From Baffinella frigidus (taxonomy: Eukaryota > Cryptophyceae > Cryptomonadales > Baffinellaceae), in the NCBI GenBank assembly GCA_026770585.1, contig MU647368.1:109270-125069 (forward strand): a DNA stretch of 15,800 nucleotides, written 5' to 3'. Under the pieces are notes generated by a model, which was not told the DNA's origin, ran no database searches, and saw only the letters and a program-made list of their open reading frames with translations. The position numbers and the translations under genes are program-made. This document shows, in pieces, positions 1 through 6,786 of the stretch; position 1 is the first letter of the stretch; every line of letters begins with the position of its first letter.

Positions 1-166
1 CCCTAAACCCTAAACCCTAAACCCTAAACCCTAAACCCTAAACCCTAAACCCTAAACCCTAAACCCCAAACCCTAAACCCTAAACCCTAAACCCTAAACC
101 CTAACCCCTAACCCCCAAACCCCAAACCTTCACCCCGAAACCCGAAACCACAAACCCGAAACCCCG
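1..166. repeat. left terminal telomere array (CCCTAAA)n
   Basis: The first ~110 bases are near-perfect head-to-tail CCCTAAA heptamers with one CCCCAAA variant near 62-68. They decay to CCCCTAA, CCCCAAA and CCCGAAA forms by 166. The C-rich strand reads 5'->3' into the molecule, which is the correct polarity for a left chromosome end. The degenerate inner margin is typical of a telomere-to-subtelomere transition. Confidence 0.93.
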
Positions 167-520
167 AAGCAGGTTACAAGGCCCTCGGTGGAGATCGAGG
201 AGCGGACTGCCTCTAATGACTCAGGCACGCACAACGCGCGGATCGCAATCGCCGCGCAGGTGGAATCTGAGAGAACGTGTTAATTAGAGCCTTTCTGCCG
301 ATGAAAATTACTACACGCTTGGATCATACTGGTAATGGTACAACGTTTGTGTAGTAAATTTCGTTGGCAGGGAAGGCTTTGATTAATACTTTCTCTGAGA
401 TGAGGTTACGAGTCCCTCGAACCTCTCCCGGGCCACGCGATGATGACCTGTGTATCAAATTGGCCTGTTTTCAAAGTCAACTCACCCACAAATCTGTCGA
501 CTTTGCGCGGAACGACGCGC
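167..520. other. subtelomeric sequence without a recognisable gene
   Basis: No credible coding region is visible. The stretch contains the decamer AGGTTACAAG at 171-180 and AGGTTACGAG at 403-412, which recur through the left 5 kb. Otherwise it looks unique within the window. Confidence 0.5.
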
Positions 521-584
521 GATGCCCAGGTTCTACTTAGGGCCGTTCTACACGATGCCCAGGTTCTACTTAGGGCCGTTCTAC
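521..584. repeat. 33-bp tandem duplication
   Basis: The unit beginning GATGCCCAGGTTCTACTTAG occupies 521-553 and is repeated at 554-584 without a mismatch. The open frame across it is a by-product, not a gene. Confidence 0.9.
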
Positions 585-616
585 GAGGTTTTTGACGAAA
601 TGGGATATGGGAATTT

Positions 617-660
617 CTCGAGAGAGAGAGAGGTTATGAGTCCCTCAAACCTCTCTCGAG
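617..660. repeat. GA-rich inverted repeat around GGTTATGAG
   Basis: CTCGAGAGAG...AGGTT (617-635) faces AACCTCTCTCGAG (648-660) across a 12-base loop, giving a GA/TC hairpin. The left arm has extra GA units. The loop carries the GTTATGAGTCCCTC motif seen again at 403 and 1415. Confidence 0.75.
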
Positions 661-689
661 AGAGAGATTGTAAAGCACTTGTAAAGCAC

Positions 690-766
690 GACCTACCTAC
701 CTTCCTACCTACCTACCTACCTACCTACCTACCTACCTACCTACCTACCTACCTACCTACCTACCT
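690..766. repeat. (CCTA)n tetranucleotide microsatellite
   Basis: About 19 copies of CCTA/ACCT, with one TTCC interruption near 701-704. It is read as LPTYLPTY in a spurious open frame. Confidence 0.95.
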
Positions 767-775
767 GCTTTACAA

Positions 776-821
776 CTTTACAACAGTGCTTTACAACTAG
801 TTGTAAAGCACTGTTGTAAAG
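776..821. repeat. 46-bp perfect palindrome
   Basis: The sequence is symmetrical about CTAG at 797-800. Every base from 776 to 821 pairs with its partner: arms GTGCTTTACAA and TTGTAAAGCAC, extended outward by CAACA/TGTTG and CTTTA/TAAAG. It could form a cruciform. Confidence 0.92.
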
Positions 822-824
822 CAC

Positions 825-1204
825 GCCCCAATCGACCAGCAGACCTCCCCACGCCTGACTGCTGGCGGGGGTAGACCGCGTTGGGACCGTCTCTACTTTA
901 GACGTGACCGGGAGCAATCATAAGTTGACACAAGGGGAGAATGTACAGGATCCTGCACTTTCTGCCAAAAGTTGACTCGAGCCTACTGATGAGTTGACTT
1001 TTGCGATTGACCACCCTCAGGTCTAGCGTAGTTACAGACGGCGGTGACGTTTGACAACCACAGCGCCGGACGAACCGACTTTCGGCTGAATTGACTTTCG
1101 GCTCTTCCAGGACTCTGGCACGGCAAGCGACCCGCGCGATTCCCCGTACGCCGTTCGGAACGTTGCTCCGTCGTACTCTCCGTATGCTGCTCTCGCGCCT
1201 GCCT
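825..1204. other. non-coding stretch, no gene recognised
   Basis: The plus strand carries several TTGACTTT/TTGACAC words (e.g. near 924, 971, 992, 1090). The minus-strand open frame crossing it runs on into the heptamer arrays and gives only low-complexity protein. No gene or repeat family could be assigned. Confidence 0.4.
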
Positions 1205-1510
1205 CTCCCGCGCGGGTTATGAACCCCGCGAATCTCCCGCGGGAGACCGCCGCGCGGGGAACTTCGATCGCCTCTCCTCTCCGCACGCTCGCCGCGTGGA
1301 ATGGCTCCAACGTTTCTCACAACGCGCGGGGCACCACGATCGCCGCGCGGATCACCCGGGTTATGAGCCCTTCGAATCTCGCGCTCGCCGCGCGTGGCTC
1401 CACGGTCGACGCACAGGTTGTGAGTCCCTCGAATCTCCCTCGGGAGATCGCCGCGCGGGGAACCACGGGCGACGGGAGGGCGGTCGAGGAAAAGACAGGT
1501 TATGAGGCCC
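1205..1510. repeat. GC-rich imperfect repeat with GGTTATGAG cores
   Basis: Four degenerate units share a plan: GGTTRTGA, then a CGAATCTCCC-type palindrome, then CGCCGCGCGGGG, then a CACG/TCGA spacer. Unit starts are at 1214, 1358, 1415 and 1497. The spacing (144, 57 and 82) is irregular, so this is a broken tandem array. Open frames on both strands follow the repeat and are not convincing genes. Confidence 0.65.
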
Positions 1511-1525
1511 AAGAGCGCAGGTCCG

Positions 1526-1737
1526 CACCCCACACCCGAAACCCTTACCCCCAACCCCCCCAAAATCCCAAAGCCCCCCAACCCAAAAGCCCCCAAACCC
1601 CAAACCCTCGAAAACCCCAAACCCCCAAACTGCCAAAGCCCCAAACCCCAAACCCCAAACCCCCAAACCCCCAAACCCCAAACCCCAAACCCCAAACCCC
1701 CAAAACCCCAAAACCCCAAAACCCCAAACCCCCGAGC
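1526..1737. repeat. internal telomere-like array, CCCCAAA variant
   Basis: Degenerate C-rich heptamers are dominated by CCCCAAA, one base from the CCCTAAA telomere unit. The long open frames on both strands arise because 7-base repeats encode 7-residue repeats without stops. Confidence 0.88.
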
Positions 1738-1895
1738 CACCAAACCACAAACCATAAACCATACAACATAAACCATAAACCATAAACCATAAACCATAAA
1801 CCATAAACCATAAACCACAAACCATAAACCATAAACCATAAACCAAAAACCATAAACCATAAACCATAAACCACACACCATAAACCCCAAACCCC
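1738..1895. repeat. internal telomere-like array, CCATAAA variant
   Basis: About 18 copies of the heptamer CCATAAA are nearly homogeneous, with a few CCACAAA and CCAAAAA variants. CCATAAA differs from the telomere unit by one base. The array adjoins the CCCCAAA block directly. On the minus strand it reads as repeated WFMVYGL. Confidence 0.92.
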
Positions 1896-1928
1896 AACGC
1901 AGGGCGCGTCTCGCGCTGCGCTCCGAGC

Positions 1929-1960
1929 TCCTCCACTCCGGCGAGTCCAACCAGGTGTGG
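1929..1960 (+). repeat. 32-bp array-boundary repeat, copy 1
   Basis: Begins TCCTCCACTCCGGCGAGTCC and ends CCAGGTGTGG. It lies where the C-rich array on the left gives way to a G-rich array on the right. Confidence 0.85.
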
Positions 1961-2051
1961 GGTGTGGGGTGTAGGGGTTTAGGGTTTAGGGTTTGGGTGT
2001 AGGGTTTCGGGTTTGGGGTTTAGGGGTTGGGGGTTGGGGTGTGGGGTGTGA
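1961..2051. repeat. G-rich telomere-like array (TTTAGGG/TTTGGGG/TGTGGGG)
   Basis: Mixed heptamer variants with the G-rich strand on plus, opposite in polarity to 1526-1895. It sits between boundary-repeat copies 1 and 2. Confidence 0.88.
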
Positions 2052-2083
2052 TCCTCCACTCCGGCGAGTCCCACCAGGTGTGG
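2052..2083 (+). repeat. 32-bp array-boundary repeat, copy 2
   Basis: Matches copy 1 except for AGTCCCACC in place of AGTCCAACC. It is followed by a short non-telomeric insert with two GCACCAAA units (2084-2112). Confidence 0.88.
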
Positions 2084-2112
2084 CACCAAAGCACCAAAGC
2101 GCCACCAAAAAG

Positions 2113-2240
2113 GGTGTGGGGTGTAGGGGTTTAGGGTTGAGGGGTTTGGGGTTTGGGGTTTGGGGTTTGGGGTTTGGGGTTTGGGGGTTAAGGTTTGGGG
2201 TTGAGGGTTAAGGGTTTGGGGGGGCCTAGGGTTTAGGTAA
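2113..2240. repeat. G-rich telomere-like array with a homogeneous TTTGGGG core
   Basis: 2141-2185 is about six head-to-tail TTTGGGG units, flanked by TTTAGGG, TTGAGGG and TTAAGGG variants. Plus-strand polarity is G-rich. Confidence 0.9.
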
Positions 2241-2242
2241 TA

Positions 2243-2274
2243 TCCTCCACTCCGGCGCATCCCAGCAGGTTGTG
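2243..2274 (+). repeat. 32-bp array-boundary repeat, copy 3
   Basis: A diverged copy (TCCGGCGCATCCCAGCAGGTTGTG) at the switch back from a G-rich to a C-rich array. Its 3' end merges with the decamer AGGTTGTGAG at 2267-2276. Confidence 0.8.
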
Positions 2275-2276
2275 AG

Positions 2277-2472
2277 CCCTAAACCCTAAGCCCTCAACAA
2301 TCAACCCCAAATCCCAAAACCCAAACCCCAAACCCCAAACCCCAAACTCCGAACCCCAAACCCCACCCCCCAAACCCCAAACCCCAAAACCCAAACCCCC
2401 AAACCCCCAAACCCCCAAACCCCAACCCCCAAAACCCCAAACCCCAACCCCCAAACCCCAAAACCCACAGAT
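2277..2472. repeat. C-rich telomere-like array, CCCCAAA variant
   Basis: Begins with CCCTAAA/CCCTAAG units and continues as CCCCAAA and CCCCCAAA. It is inverted relative to 2113-2240, so the pair could fold back on itself. Confidence 0.9.
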
Positions 2473-2519
2473 CCGGCGCCTTCGCGACAAAACCGACCTC
2501 CACCTCGACTCCAAGATGC

Positions 2520-2690
2520 TCGGCCTCGCGCCTCACAACCTGTCATCGCCTTCACCCAAGGCTCATAACTTCGCGCCTTTGCATGAGCTTCATAACCAAT
2601 CATCGTCTGTGGCTGAGCTTCATAACCTCACGCCGTCGCCTGCGGCGCACAACCTCACGCCTCAGGCTCACAACCTTAGGAATGTCCTCG
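2520..2690. repeat. imperfect repeat with CTCAYAACCT cores
   Basis: Six related words (CTCACAACCT, CTCATAACTT, TTCATAACCA, TTCATAACCT, GCACAACCTC, CTCACAACCT) recur every ~20-40 bases with GCCT/CGCC spacers. They are the reverse complement of the AGGTTRTGAG decamer found to the left. The open frame through it is an artefact of the repeat. Confidence 0.6.
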
Positions 2691-2760
2691 AGGACAGCCC
2701 CGGGGCGCGGGGGGGGGGGGCTCATACCCCGGGCCTCCAGGCCAGGTACTCTCTTATTCA

Positions 2761-2987
2761 TAATCCCTAATCCCTAATCCCCAAACCCTAATTTTTAAAC
2801 CCTACACCCTAAACACTAAACCTTAAACACTAAACTAAACCTTAAACCCTAACTCCTAAACCCAAAACCCAAAACCCCAAACCCTACACCCTAAACCCTA
2901 AACCCCAGACCCTAAACCCTAAACCCCAGACCCTAAACCCTAACCCCCAAACCCTAAACCCCAAACCCTAAACCCTTACCCCTAAAC
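2761..2987. repeat. internal telomere-like array, mostly CCCTAAA
   Basis: Degenerate CCCTAAA/CCCCAAA/CCCTAAT heptamers with ACACTAA and CAGACCC variants. Polarity is the same as the left telomere. A G run precedes it at 2709-2720. Confidence 0.92.
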
Positions 2988-3067
2988 CAGGCAGTCCTGG
3001 GACAGGGGCGCACTCTCACTCCTGGGGCAGAAGAAAGACGCCCCTGCCTAAGTACTGAGACCCCCCT

Positions 3068-3287
3068 GTGAGGACCTAGTCCAGGATGAGCCCGCCTCGG
3101 GCCAAAAGGTTGACTATAATTCGCCCCAAGGAAAAGGTAGACTATCCCTCAAGTGGCGATGCGGTCAAATTTGACCGCAAAGAGATCGTAGGCAGGTCCT
3201 AGGACCCTACGGTAGGGCGTATGAGCCTACTCACTACTTAAGGCATAATTGGTCCCGAGGCGGGCTCCTCCTGGACTAGGCCCTCAC
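3068..3287. mobile_element. inverted-repeat element, family G (non-autonomous)
   Basis: A ~36-bp terminal inverted repeat: left GTGAGGACCTAGTCCAGGAT (3068-3087) continuing through CCCGCCTCGGGCC, and its reverse complement at 3249-3287 with a few mismatches. The 10-mer GAGACCCCCC occurs just outside both ends (3057-3066, 3298-3307); the right copy is 10 bases out, so a target duplication is uncertain. The core (3143-3246) resembles element H and contains a perfect 18-bp palindrome at 3161-3178. There is no coding capacity. Confidence 0.7.
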
Positions 3288-3431
3288 AACCTATGCGGAG
3301 ACCCCCCAGTGTGGGTGTTAGGTTACGAGCCTAGGCCACGAGGTTCACAACCTGATTGCCCAGGCTCGTAACCTGATACCCACACCCAGCGGGGCCCCGA
3401 CGGCTGCAACATATCCGGGGACACAGTTCCG

Positions 3432-3435
<4 letters not shown>

Positions 3436-3469
<34 letters not shown>
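3436..3469. repeat. (GA)n microsatellite
   Basis: About 17 uninterrupted AG dinucleotides. Confidence 0.97.
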
Positions 3470-3470
<1 letters not shown>

Positions 3471-3497
3471 CTGTGCGCTGCAAGTACCTAGTCGATC

Positions 3498-3618
3498 TAC
3501 CGGGGTGCCTCGCTCATGAGAAACCGCCCCCCCCCCAGGACCACCATAGGGCCCTAGGCATAGGCCTACTGTAGGGTCCTAGGGGGGGGCGGTTTCTTAT
3601 GCGTGAGGTACCCCTGTA
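3498..3618. mobile_element. MITE family A, copy 1
   Basis: TA-flanked element with core 3500-3616. The left terminus CGGGGTGCCTCGCTCATGAG faces GCGTGAGGTACCCCTG. Inside are a C8 tract and its G-run complement, then a CCTAC/GTAGG hairpin centre. The whole unit is one long imperfect palindrome with no open frame of interest. Confidence 0.88.
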
Positions 3619-3619
3619 A

Positions 3620-3657
3620 CGGCCCGAGGCGCGCTCGTCCAGGATCAGGTCCTCACA
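3620..3657 (-). repeat. family G terminal repeat, reverse copy
   Basis: GGCCCGAGGCGCGCTCGTCC continuing to GGTCCTCAC matches the right terminal repeat of the family G element at 3249-3287. It fills the gap between family A copies 1 and 2. Confidence 0.7.
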
Positions 3658-3663
3658 ATCGTC

Positions 3664-3784
3664 TACAGGGGTACCTCGCTCATACGAAACTGCCTCCCCC
3701 TAGGACCCTACAGTAGGGCTATGCCTAGGGTCCTATGACAGTCCTAGGGGGGGGGCGGTTTCTTATGAGCGAGGTACCCCTGTA
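3664..3784. mobile_element. MITE family A, copy 2
   Basis: TA at 3664-3665 and 3783-3784 encloses a 117-bp core (3666-3782). Termini are CAGGGGTACCTCGCTCATAC and GAGCGAGGTACCCCTG. The interior has the standard CCCCCTAGGACCC / GTCCTAGGGGG arms. Confidence 0.92.
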
Positions 3785-3871
3785 GGTCCTCACATGAGCC
3801 ACATTCTGGGGACACAGTCCCGTGCAGGATAGCTGGCGTGACTTGACACAAGTCATATCCACTGCAAGTAT

Positions 3872-3975
3872 TATCCCTTAAGTGCCCATAGGGCGAATAT
3901 TCGCCCTAACTCGCCCTAGGCAGGTCCTAGGGCCCTACCGTAGGGCGTATGATCCTACTGGCCACTTAAGGGATA
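3872..3975. mobile_element. short inverted-repeat element, family H
   Basis: Perfect 13-bp terminal repeats TATCCCTTAAGTG (3872-3884) and CACTTAAGGGATA (3963-3975). Inside are a 16-bp palindrome at 3891-3906 and the block GGCAGGTCCTAGG..CCCTAC followed by GTAGGGCGTATGA. That block is shared with 3189-3243 inside the family G element, so this core exists twice in the window. Confidence 0.75.
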
Positions 3976-4035
3976 GGAGACACACGCTAGGCGCGTGCCA
4001 GATTCCTGTAAGTCTGTAGGCTGTGAGCCAAATTA

Positions 4036-4071
4036 TGTGAGGACCGGGGTTGGGATGGGCCCGCCTCGGGC
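4036..4071 (+). repeat. family G terminal repeat, forward copy
   Basis: GTGAGGACCGGGGTTGGGAT then GGGCCCGCCTCGGGCC resembles the left end of the 3068-3287 element. No facing partner is present downstream. Confidence 0.6.
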
Positions 4072-4190
4072 CATTATATCGACTGTATTCGGGGGGTCGG
4101 AGAAAGCACAAATTCCAGGGGCGATAAGAGGTCGTGGGCAGCGGGGCGGGGTCCCTTTCGTCTCTTCCCGGGAAGAGATGGGGGGTCTGG

Positions 4191-4214
4191 TTTACCCTAA
4201 ACCCTAAACCCTAG
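4191..4214. repeat. short internal CCCTAAA array
   Basis: Three CCCTAAA heptamers (TTACCCTAAACCCTAAACCC), in the left-telomere polarity. Confidence 0.9.
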
Positions 4215-4674
4215 GGGTCCCTGGGTGCTGCCTTCGCACCCGGGGCGTATGTGTGAGAGAGTGTGTACGGGGGAGTGTGTGAGGGGCAATGGCTCCAATC
4301 ACCCCCATGTGGACTGGAGGGAGGGAGAGAGAGAGAGCGGGGTCTCCGATGTTTGGGGGGAACTCCGAAGTATGGTGCCCAACTGGGTGGCACGTGATGG
4401 ATATAATACAGGAACACAAGCATGTGAGCAGCCCATGCCAGGTCACTACTGGGAGTTTCGTTTCACGGCACTAAATGAGTGTGCCTTCCCCAACTTTTCC
4501 ACACGAGGTAATTGGCTTTTGGCGTGTTTTCCTGGTGAGAATGAACTTTATGTGCAGGTGTAAAATGAAACTCCCACTTGTGACCTGCCGTGGATGCGCG
4601 TGGGACCTCACAATGGGGCTCCTAGGCTCATAGGAGCACGTCTGAAGTAGACGGGTTACTTTAGACGGATTACA
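4215..4674. other. non-coding stretch, no gene recognised
   Basis: Purine-rich GAGAGTGTGTACGG sequence is followed by unique sequence. Short open frames overlap on both strands without recognisable motifs. A diverged inverted pair, CCAGGTCACTACTGGGAGTTT (4438 on) and GAAACTCCCACTTGTGACCTG (4567 on), brackets ~150 bp and may be another MITE. Confidence 0.45.
4438..4588. mobile_element. possible MITE with ~21-bp inverted ends
   Basis: Left end GGTCACTACTGGGAGTTTCG and right end GAAACTCCCACTTGTGACCT are inverted complements with few mismatches, about 150 bp apart. The interior has a second inverted pair: TAAATGAGTG and AATGAACTTTATG are not convincing. No coding content is visible, and flanking target duplication is unclear. 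Confidence 0.5.
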
Positions 4675-4732
4675 TTGATGTGATCCGAAAGGAAGCATGG
4701 CCTTTTTACAAAACAAGTTCCGGTGTCCGCCT
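4675..4732 (+). repeat. 58-bp dispersed repeat, copy 1
   Basis: Begins TGATGTGATCCGAAAGGAAG and ends GGTGTCCGCCTAT. It matches 9945-10002 with only a few differences. Here it runs on into GTTGTGAGCTCG; the second copy is interrupted by a family B element at the same point. Confidence 0.88.
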
Positions 4733-4766
4733 ATGTTGTGAGCTCGAAGAACCTCAAGGACTAAAG

Positions 4767-4811
4767 GACGCCGCTGCATCTGACGCCGCTGCATCTGACG
4801 CCGCTGCATCT
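4767..4811. repeat. 15-bp tandem repeat, three perfect copies
   Basis: GACGCCGCTGCATCT is repeated at 4767, 4782 and 4797. Because the unit is a multiple of three, it reads as repeated pentapeptides on both strands. That alone is not evidence of a gene. Confidence 0.95.
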
Positions 4812-4886
4812 CTTCATACATCAGGTTATGAAGCAGGACCTCACAGAGCACAGGTCCGGGGTGCCCTGATTCTGAGTTGCAAGGTT

Positions 4887-5008
4887 TACAGGGGTACCTC
4901 GCTCATAAGAAACCGCCTCCCCCGAGGACCCTACGGTAGCCCTATGCCTAGGGCCCTATGATGATCCTAGGGGTGGGCGCGCTTTCTTATGAGCGAGGTA
5001 CCCCTGTA
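4887..5008. mobile_element. MITE family A, copy 3
   Basis: TA at 4887-4888 and 5007-5008 encloses a 118-bp core with ends CAGGGGTACCTCGCTCATAA and TTATGAGCGAGGTACCCCTG. The arms are GC-rich and the centre is CTACGGTAGCCCTATGCCTA. Confidence 0.93.
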
Positions 5009-5099
5009 CTCCACAAGGCTCGTGCACCCCCCTTTTACATGTAGGAGCTTACCTCAATTACCAGTACTACTTCTCCAAACCCTTGTCACTCTGCCTGAA

Positions 5100-5300
5100 G
5101 GGGGTGCAGGGTGCAGGGTGTAGGGTGTAGGGGTGTAACGGTGTAGGGTGCAGGGTGCAGGGTGTAGGGTGTAGGGGTGTAAGGGTGTAGGGTGTGGGGT
5201 GCAGGGTGCAGGGTGTAGGGTGTAGGGGTGTAAGGGTGCAGGGTGGAGGGTGGAGGGTGGAGGGTGGAGGGTGGAGGGTGGAGGGTGGAGGTGCAGGGTG
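5100..5300. repeat. internal telomere-like array, TGTAGGG/TGCAGGG then TGGAGGG
   Basis: G-rich heptamers TGTAGGG and TGCAGGG occupy 5100-5240 with a ~65-bp higher-order period. A homogeneous run of seven TGGAGGG units follows at ~5241-5290. All are one or two bases from TTTAGGG. The same TGTAGGG variant recurs, inverted, at 7905-8040. Confidence 0.9.
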
Positions 5301-5624
5301 CACACGCCAGTTCAGCATCGGCCAGCGCGTGGTCTGCCCCGCCACCGATTCAACCCCGCCGGCTGGTTTAGATACATATTCGGGGACTGGCTAGATTTTG
5401 GCTAGATTTTGTGGAATTTTCGGCTAGATTCTGTGGAATTTTCAGTATTTTCCAACCATTTGCCACAAAACCTAACCGCAGTGTTCATGTTTCGAGTATT
5501 GATTTTGAGTAGCTGGCGGGATGAGATTGCACCGAATTGCTGTTTTCAGCTCGCGCTGACGTTTTTTGGTGAAATGAAAGAGAGATTCGATTTTAACACA
5601 GCTGTTTGGCCGGAAGACCAGACT
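5301..5624. other. unique stretch without a recognised gene
   Basis: Contains a short direct repeat GGCTAGATTTTGTGGAATTTT / CGGCTAGATTCTGTGGAATTTT near 5399-5442. One 86-codon open frame (5409-5669) has no recognisable motif and ends in a block duplicated elsewhere in the window. Confidence 0.4.
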
Positions 5625-5720
5625 GCGTGCGCTGCTCCTGACACCATCGATGCAGCTGTTTGCTCTTAGTAAAGTCAATTCTCTCTCAGCAACGTCACTT
5701 CTCTCATTGCCACGTGACAG

Positions 5721-5757
5721 GTGAGAGCATCGTCATGAAGCCCGGTTGGAAGGCAGG
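5721..5757 (+). pseudogene. duplicated start of DnaJ exon 1 (decayed)
   Basis: After CAG at 5718-5720, the sequence GTGAGAGCATCGTCATGAAG then CCCGGTTGGAAGGCAGG parallels the exon start at 6787, with mismatches and a small insertion. It then departs into unrelated repeat sequence. Confidence 0.65.
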
Positions 5758-6000
5758 GGAACAGAGCGTGGGCTCCCTCTGTCTCATTGGGGTTGGCTGA
5801 TCCCTTTCCCTTCACAAGTCGACGAATTTGTACCAGAAAACAGGGGAATCAACTTCCGACCTCCGCATTTTGAGGAGACCACATTAACGCAGACGGCACT
5901 CACTTGTGCGCTGCATGGCTGATGACACCATCGACAACCCCACTTTTAAAATAGTCACATGTTCAGCCTTGAGTGGTGGGAGGTGGATCGATCGGTGTGG

Positions 6001-6106
6001 TACAGTCCACCTACCCTAACACAGGCTACCGTAACACATACTTACCCTCCACACATACTCAATCAGTCCGGCCCCGACGGGTATGTGTTAGGGTAGGTCC
6101 ACTGTA
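6001..6106. mobile_element. MITE family F
   Basis: TA at 6001-6002 and 6105-6106 encloses 102 bp with 21-bp ends CAGTCCACCTACCCTAACAC / GTGTTAGGGTAGGTCCACTG. The flanks GGTGTG and CCACACGCAAACCTC occur joined, without the element, at 6327-6346, which gives an empty paralogous site. No coding sequence. Confidence 0.82.
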
Positions 6107-6398
6107 CCACACGCAAACCTCGAGGAGGTGGTGACGTTCTCCCCCCCCCTGGTAGCAGGTGAGCATCTGGGTGTGTACTGCCGACCCAGCATGCCAACGT
6201 GAGAATTGTCAGCACACCCGAGTCAGGCAAGTTGGCTTGAGAATAGTCAGCACACCCGAGTGAGGCAGAGCGGCACCTAAGACCATCTTGTCTAGTGTCA
6301 TATCACACGGAGCGAGGCAGCAAGGCGGTGTGCCACACGCAAACCTCAAACCTCAACCTCGAGGAGGCGGTAACGTTCGTTCCCACCCCTGGTGGCAG

Positions 6399-6428
6399 GT
6401 GAGCATCGACGTGAAGCCCGGGTGGAAG
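6399..6428 (+). pseudogene. duplicated start of DnaJ exon 1 (30 bp)
   Basis: Preceded by GGTGGCAG as in the intact copy. 6399-6428 matches 6787-6816 with a single difference (ATC for ATT) and then diverges into repeat DNA. A perfect 13-bp hairpin follows at 6433-6460 (GAGACAGAGCGTG / CACGCTCTGTCTC). Confidence 0.8.
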
Positions 6429-6549
6429 TCGGGAGACAGAGCGTGGGCACGCTCTGTCTCATTGGGGTTGGAGGATCCCAGCTTCTTTTCACACCACACG
6501 TTGACGGATTTGTACCAGAAAACAGGGGATTCAACTTCCGGTCTCCGCT

Positions 6550-6572
6550 GCAGGGGTACCTCGCTCATAATT
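6550..6572 (+). mobile_element. MITE family A, solo left end (copy 4)
   Basis: CAGGGGTACCTCGCTCATAA is present without the rest of the element or the opposite terminus. It is followed by TTAAAAAAAA and by a copy of the TGCGCTGCATGG block. It interrupts the CTCCGCATTTTGAGG sequence found intact at 5862 and 6641. Confidence 0.8.
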
Positions 6573-6618
6573 AAAAAAAATGCGCTGCATGGCTTCTGAC
6601 AGCATCGATGCGCGGCAG

Positions 6619-6637
6619 GTGAGCATTGTCGTGAAGC
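6619..6637 (+). pseudogene. duplicated start of DnaJ exon 1 (19 bp)
   Basis: CGGCAG then GTGAGCATTGTCGTGAAGC; two bases of the exon differ. It then jumps to GGTCTCCGCATTTTGAGG repeat sequence. Confidence 0.6.
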
Positions 6638-6786
6638 GGTCTCCGCATTTTGAGGGAGACTAGATTGACCTGGACAACTCGTCTTATCACTGGGGGTGCA
6701 GCTGGGTTTCTAGGGGAGGAAGTCAGCTGACTCGTGCGCTGCATGGCTTCTGACAGCATCGATGCCCCCCCCCCCCCTGGTGGCAG

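Larger units (their letters stand above)
668..824. repeat. TTGTAAAGCAC inverted repeat enclosing a CCTA microsatellite
   Basis: The 11-mer TTGTAAAGCAC is tandemly repeated at 668-678 and 679-689. Its reverse complement lies at 767-798 and direct copies follow at 801-824. The microsatellite at 690-766 therefore forms the loop of a potential stem. Confidence 0.85.
5625..6786. repeat. segmentally duplicated region upstream of the DnaJ exon
   Basis: The block TGCGCTGCATGGCTTCTGAC plus AGCATCGATG occurs four times (5625, 5906, 6581, 6734). A second block, an acceptor-like CAG followed by GTGAGCAT and up to ~35 bases of DnaJ exon sequence, occurs at 5721, 6159, 6399 and 6619 before the intact copy at 6787. 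A third block (5759-5885) is repeated at 6437-6549, including TTTGTACCAGAAAACAGGGG. The arrangement indicates repeated partial duplication of an exon boundary, with MITE insertions breaking some copies. Confidence 0.75.

Noticed and set aside
900-1110. Clustered TTGAC words as W-box-like regulatory sites
   Set aside because: The word is short and occurs inside several MITE families, and there is no gene nearby for it to control.
898-1950. 350-codon minus-strand open frame
   Set aside because: Most of it is heptapeptide repeats (WFMVYGL, GFGVWGL) produced by 7-bp telomere-like arrays that lack stops in this strand. It has no domain and no plausible composition.
4680-4961. Protein with DAAAS repeats
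   Set aside because: A 15-bp tandem repeat reads as a pentapeptide repeat on both strands; the frame then runs into a MITE.
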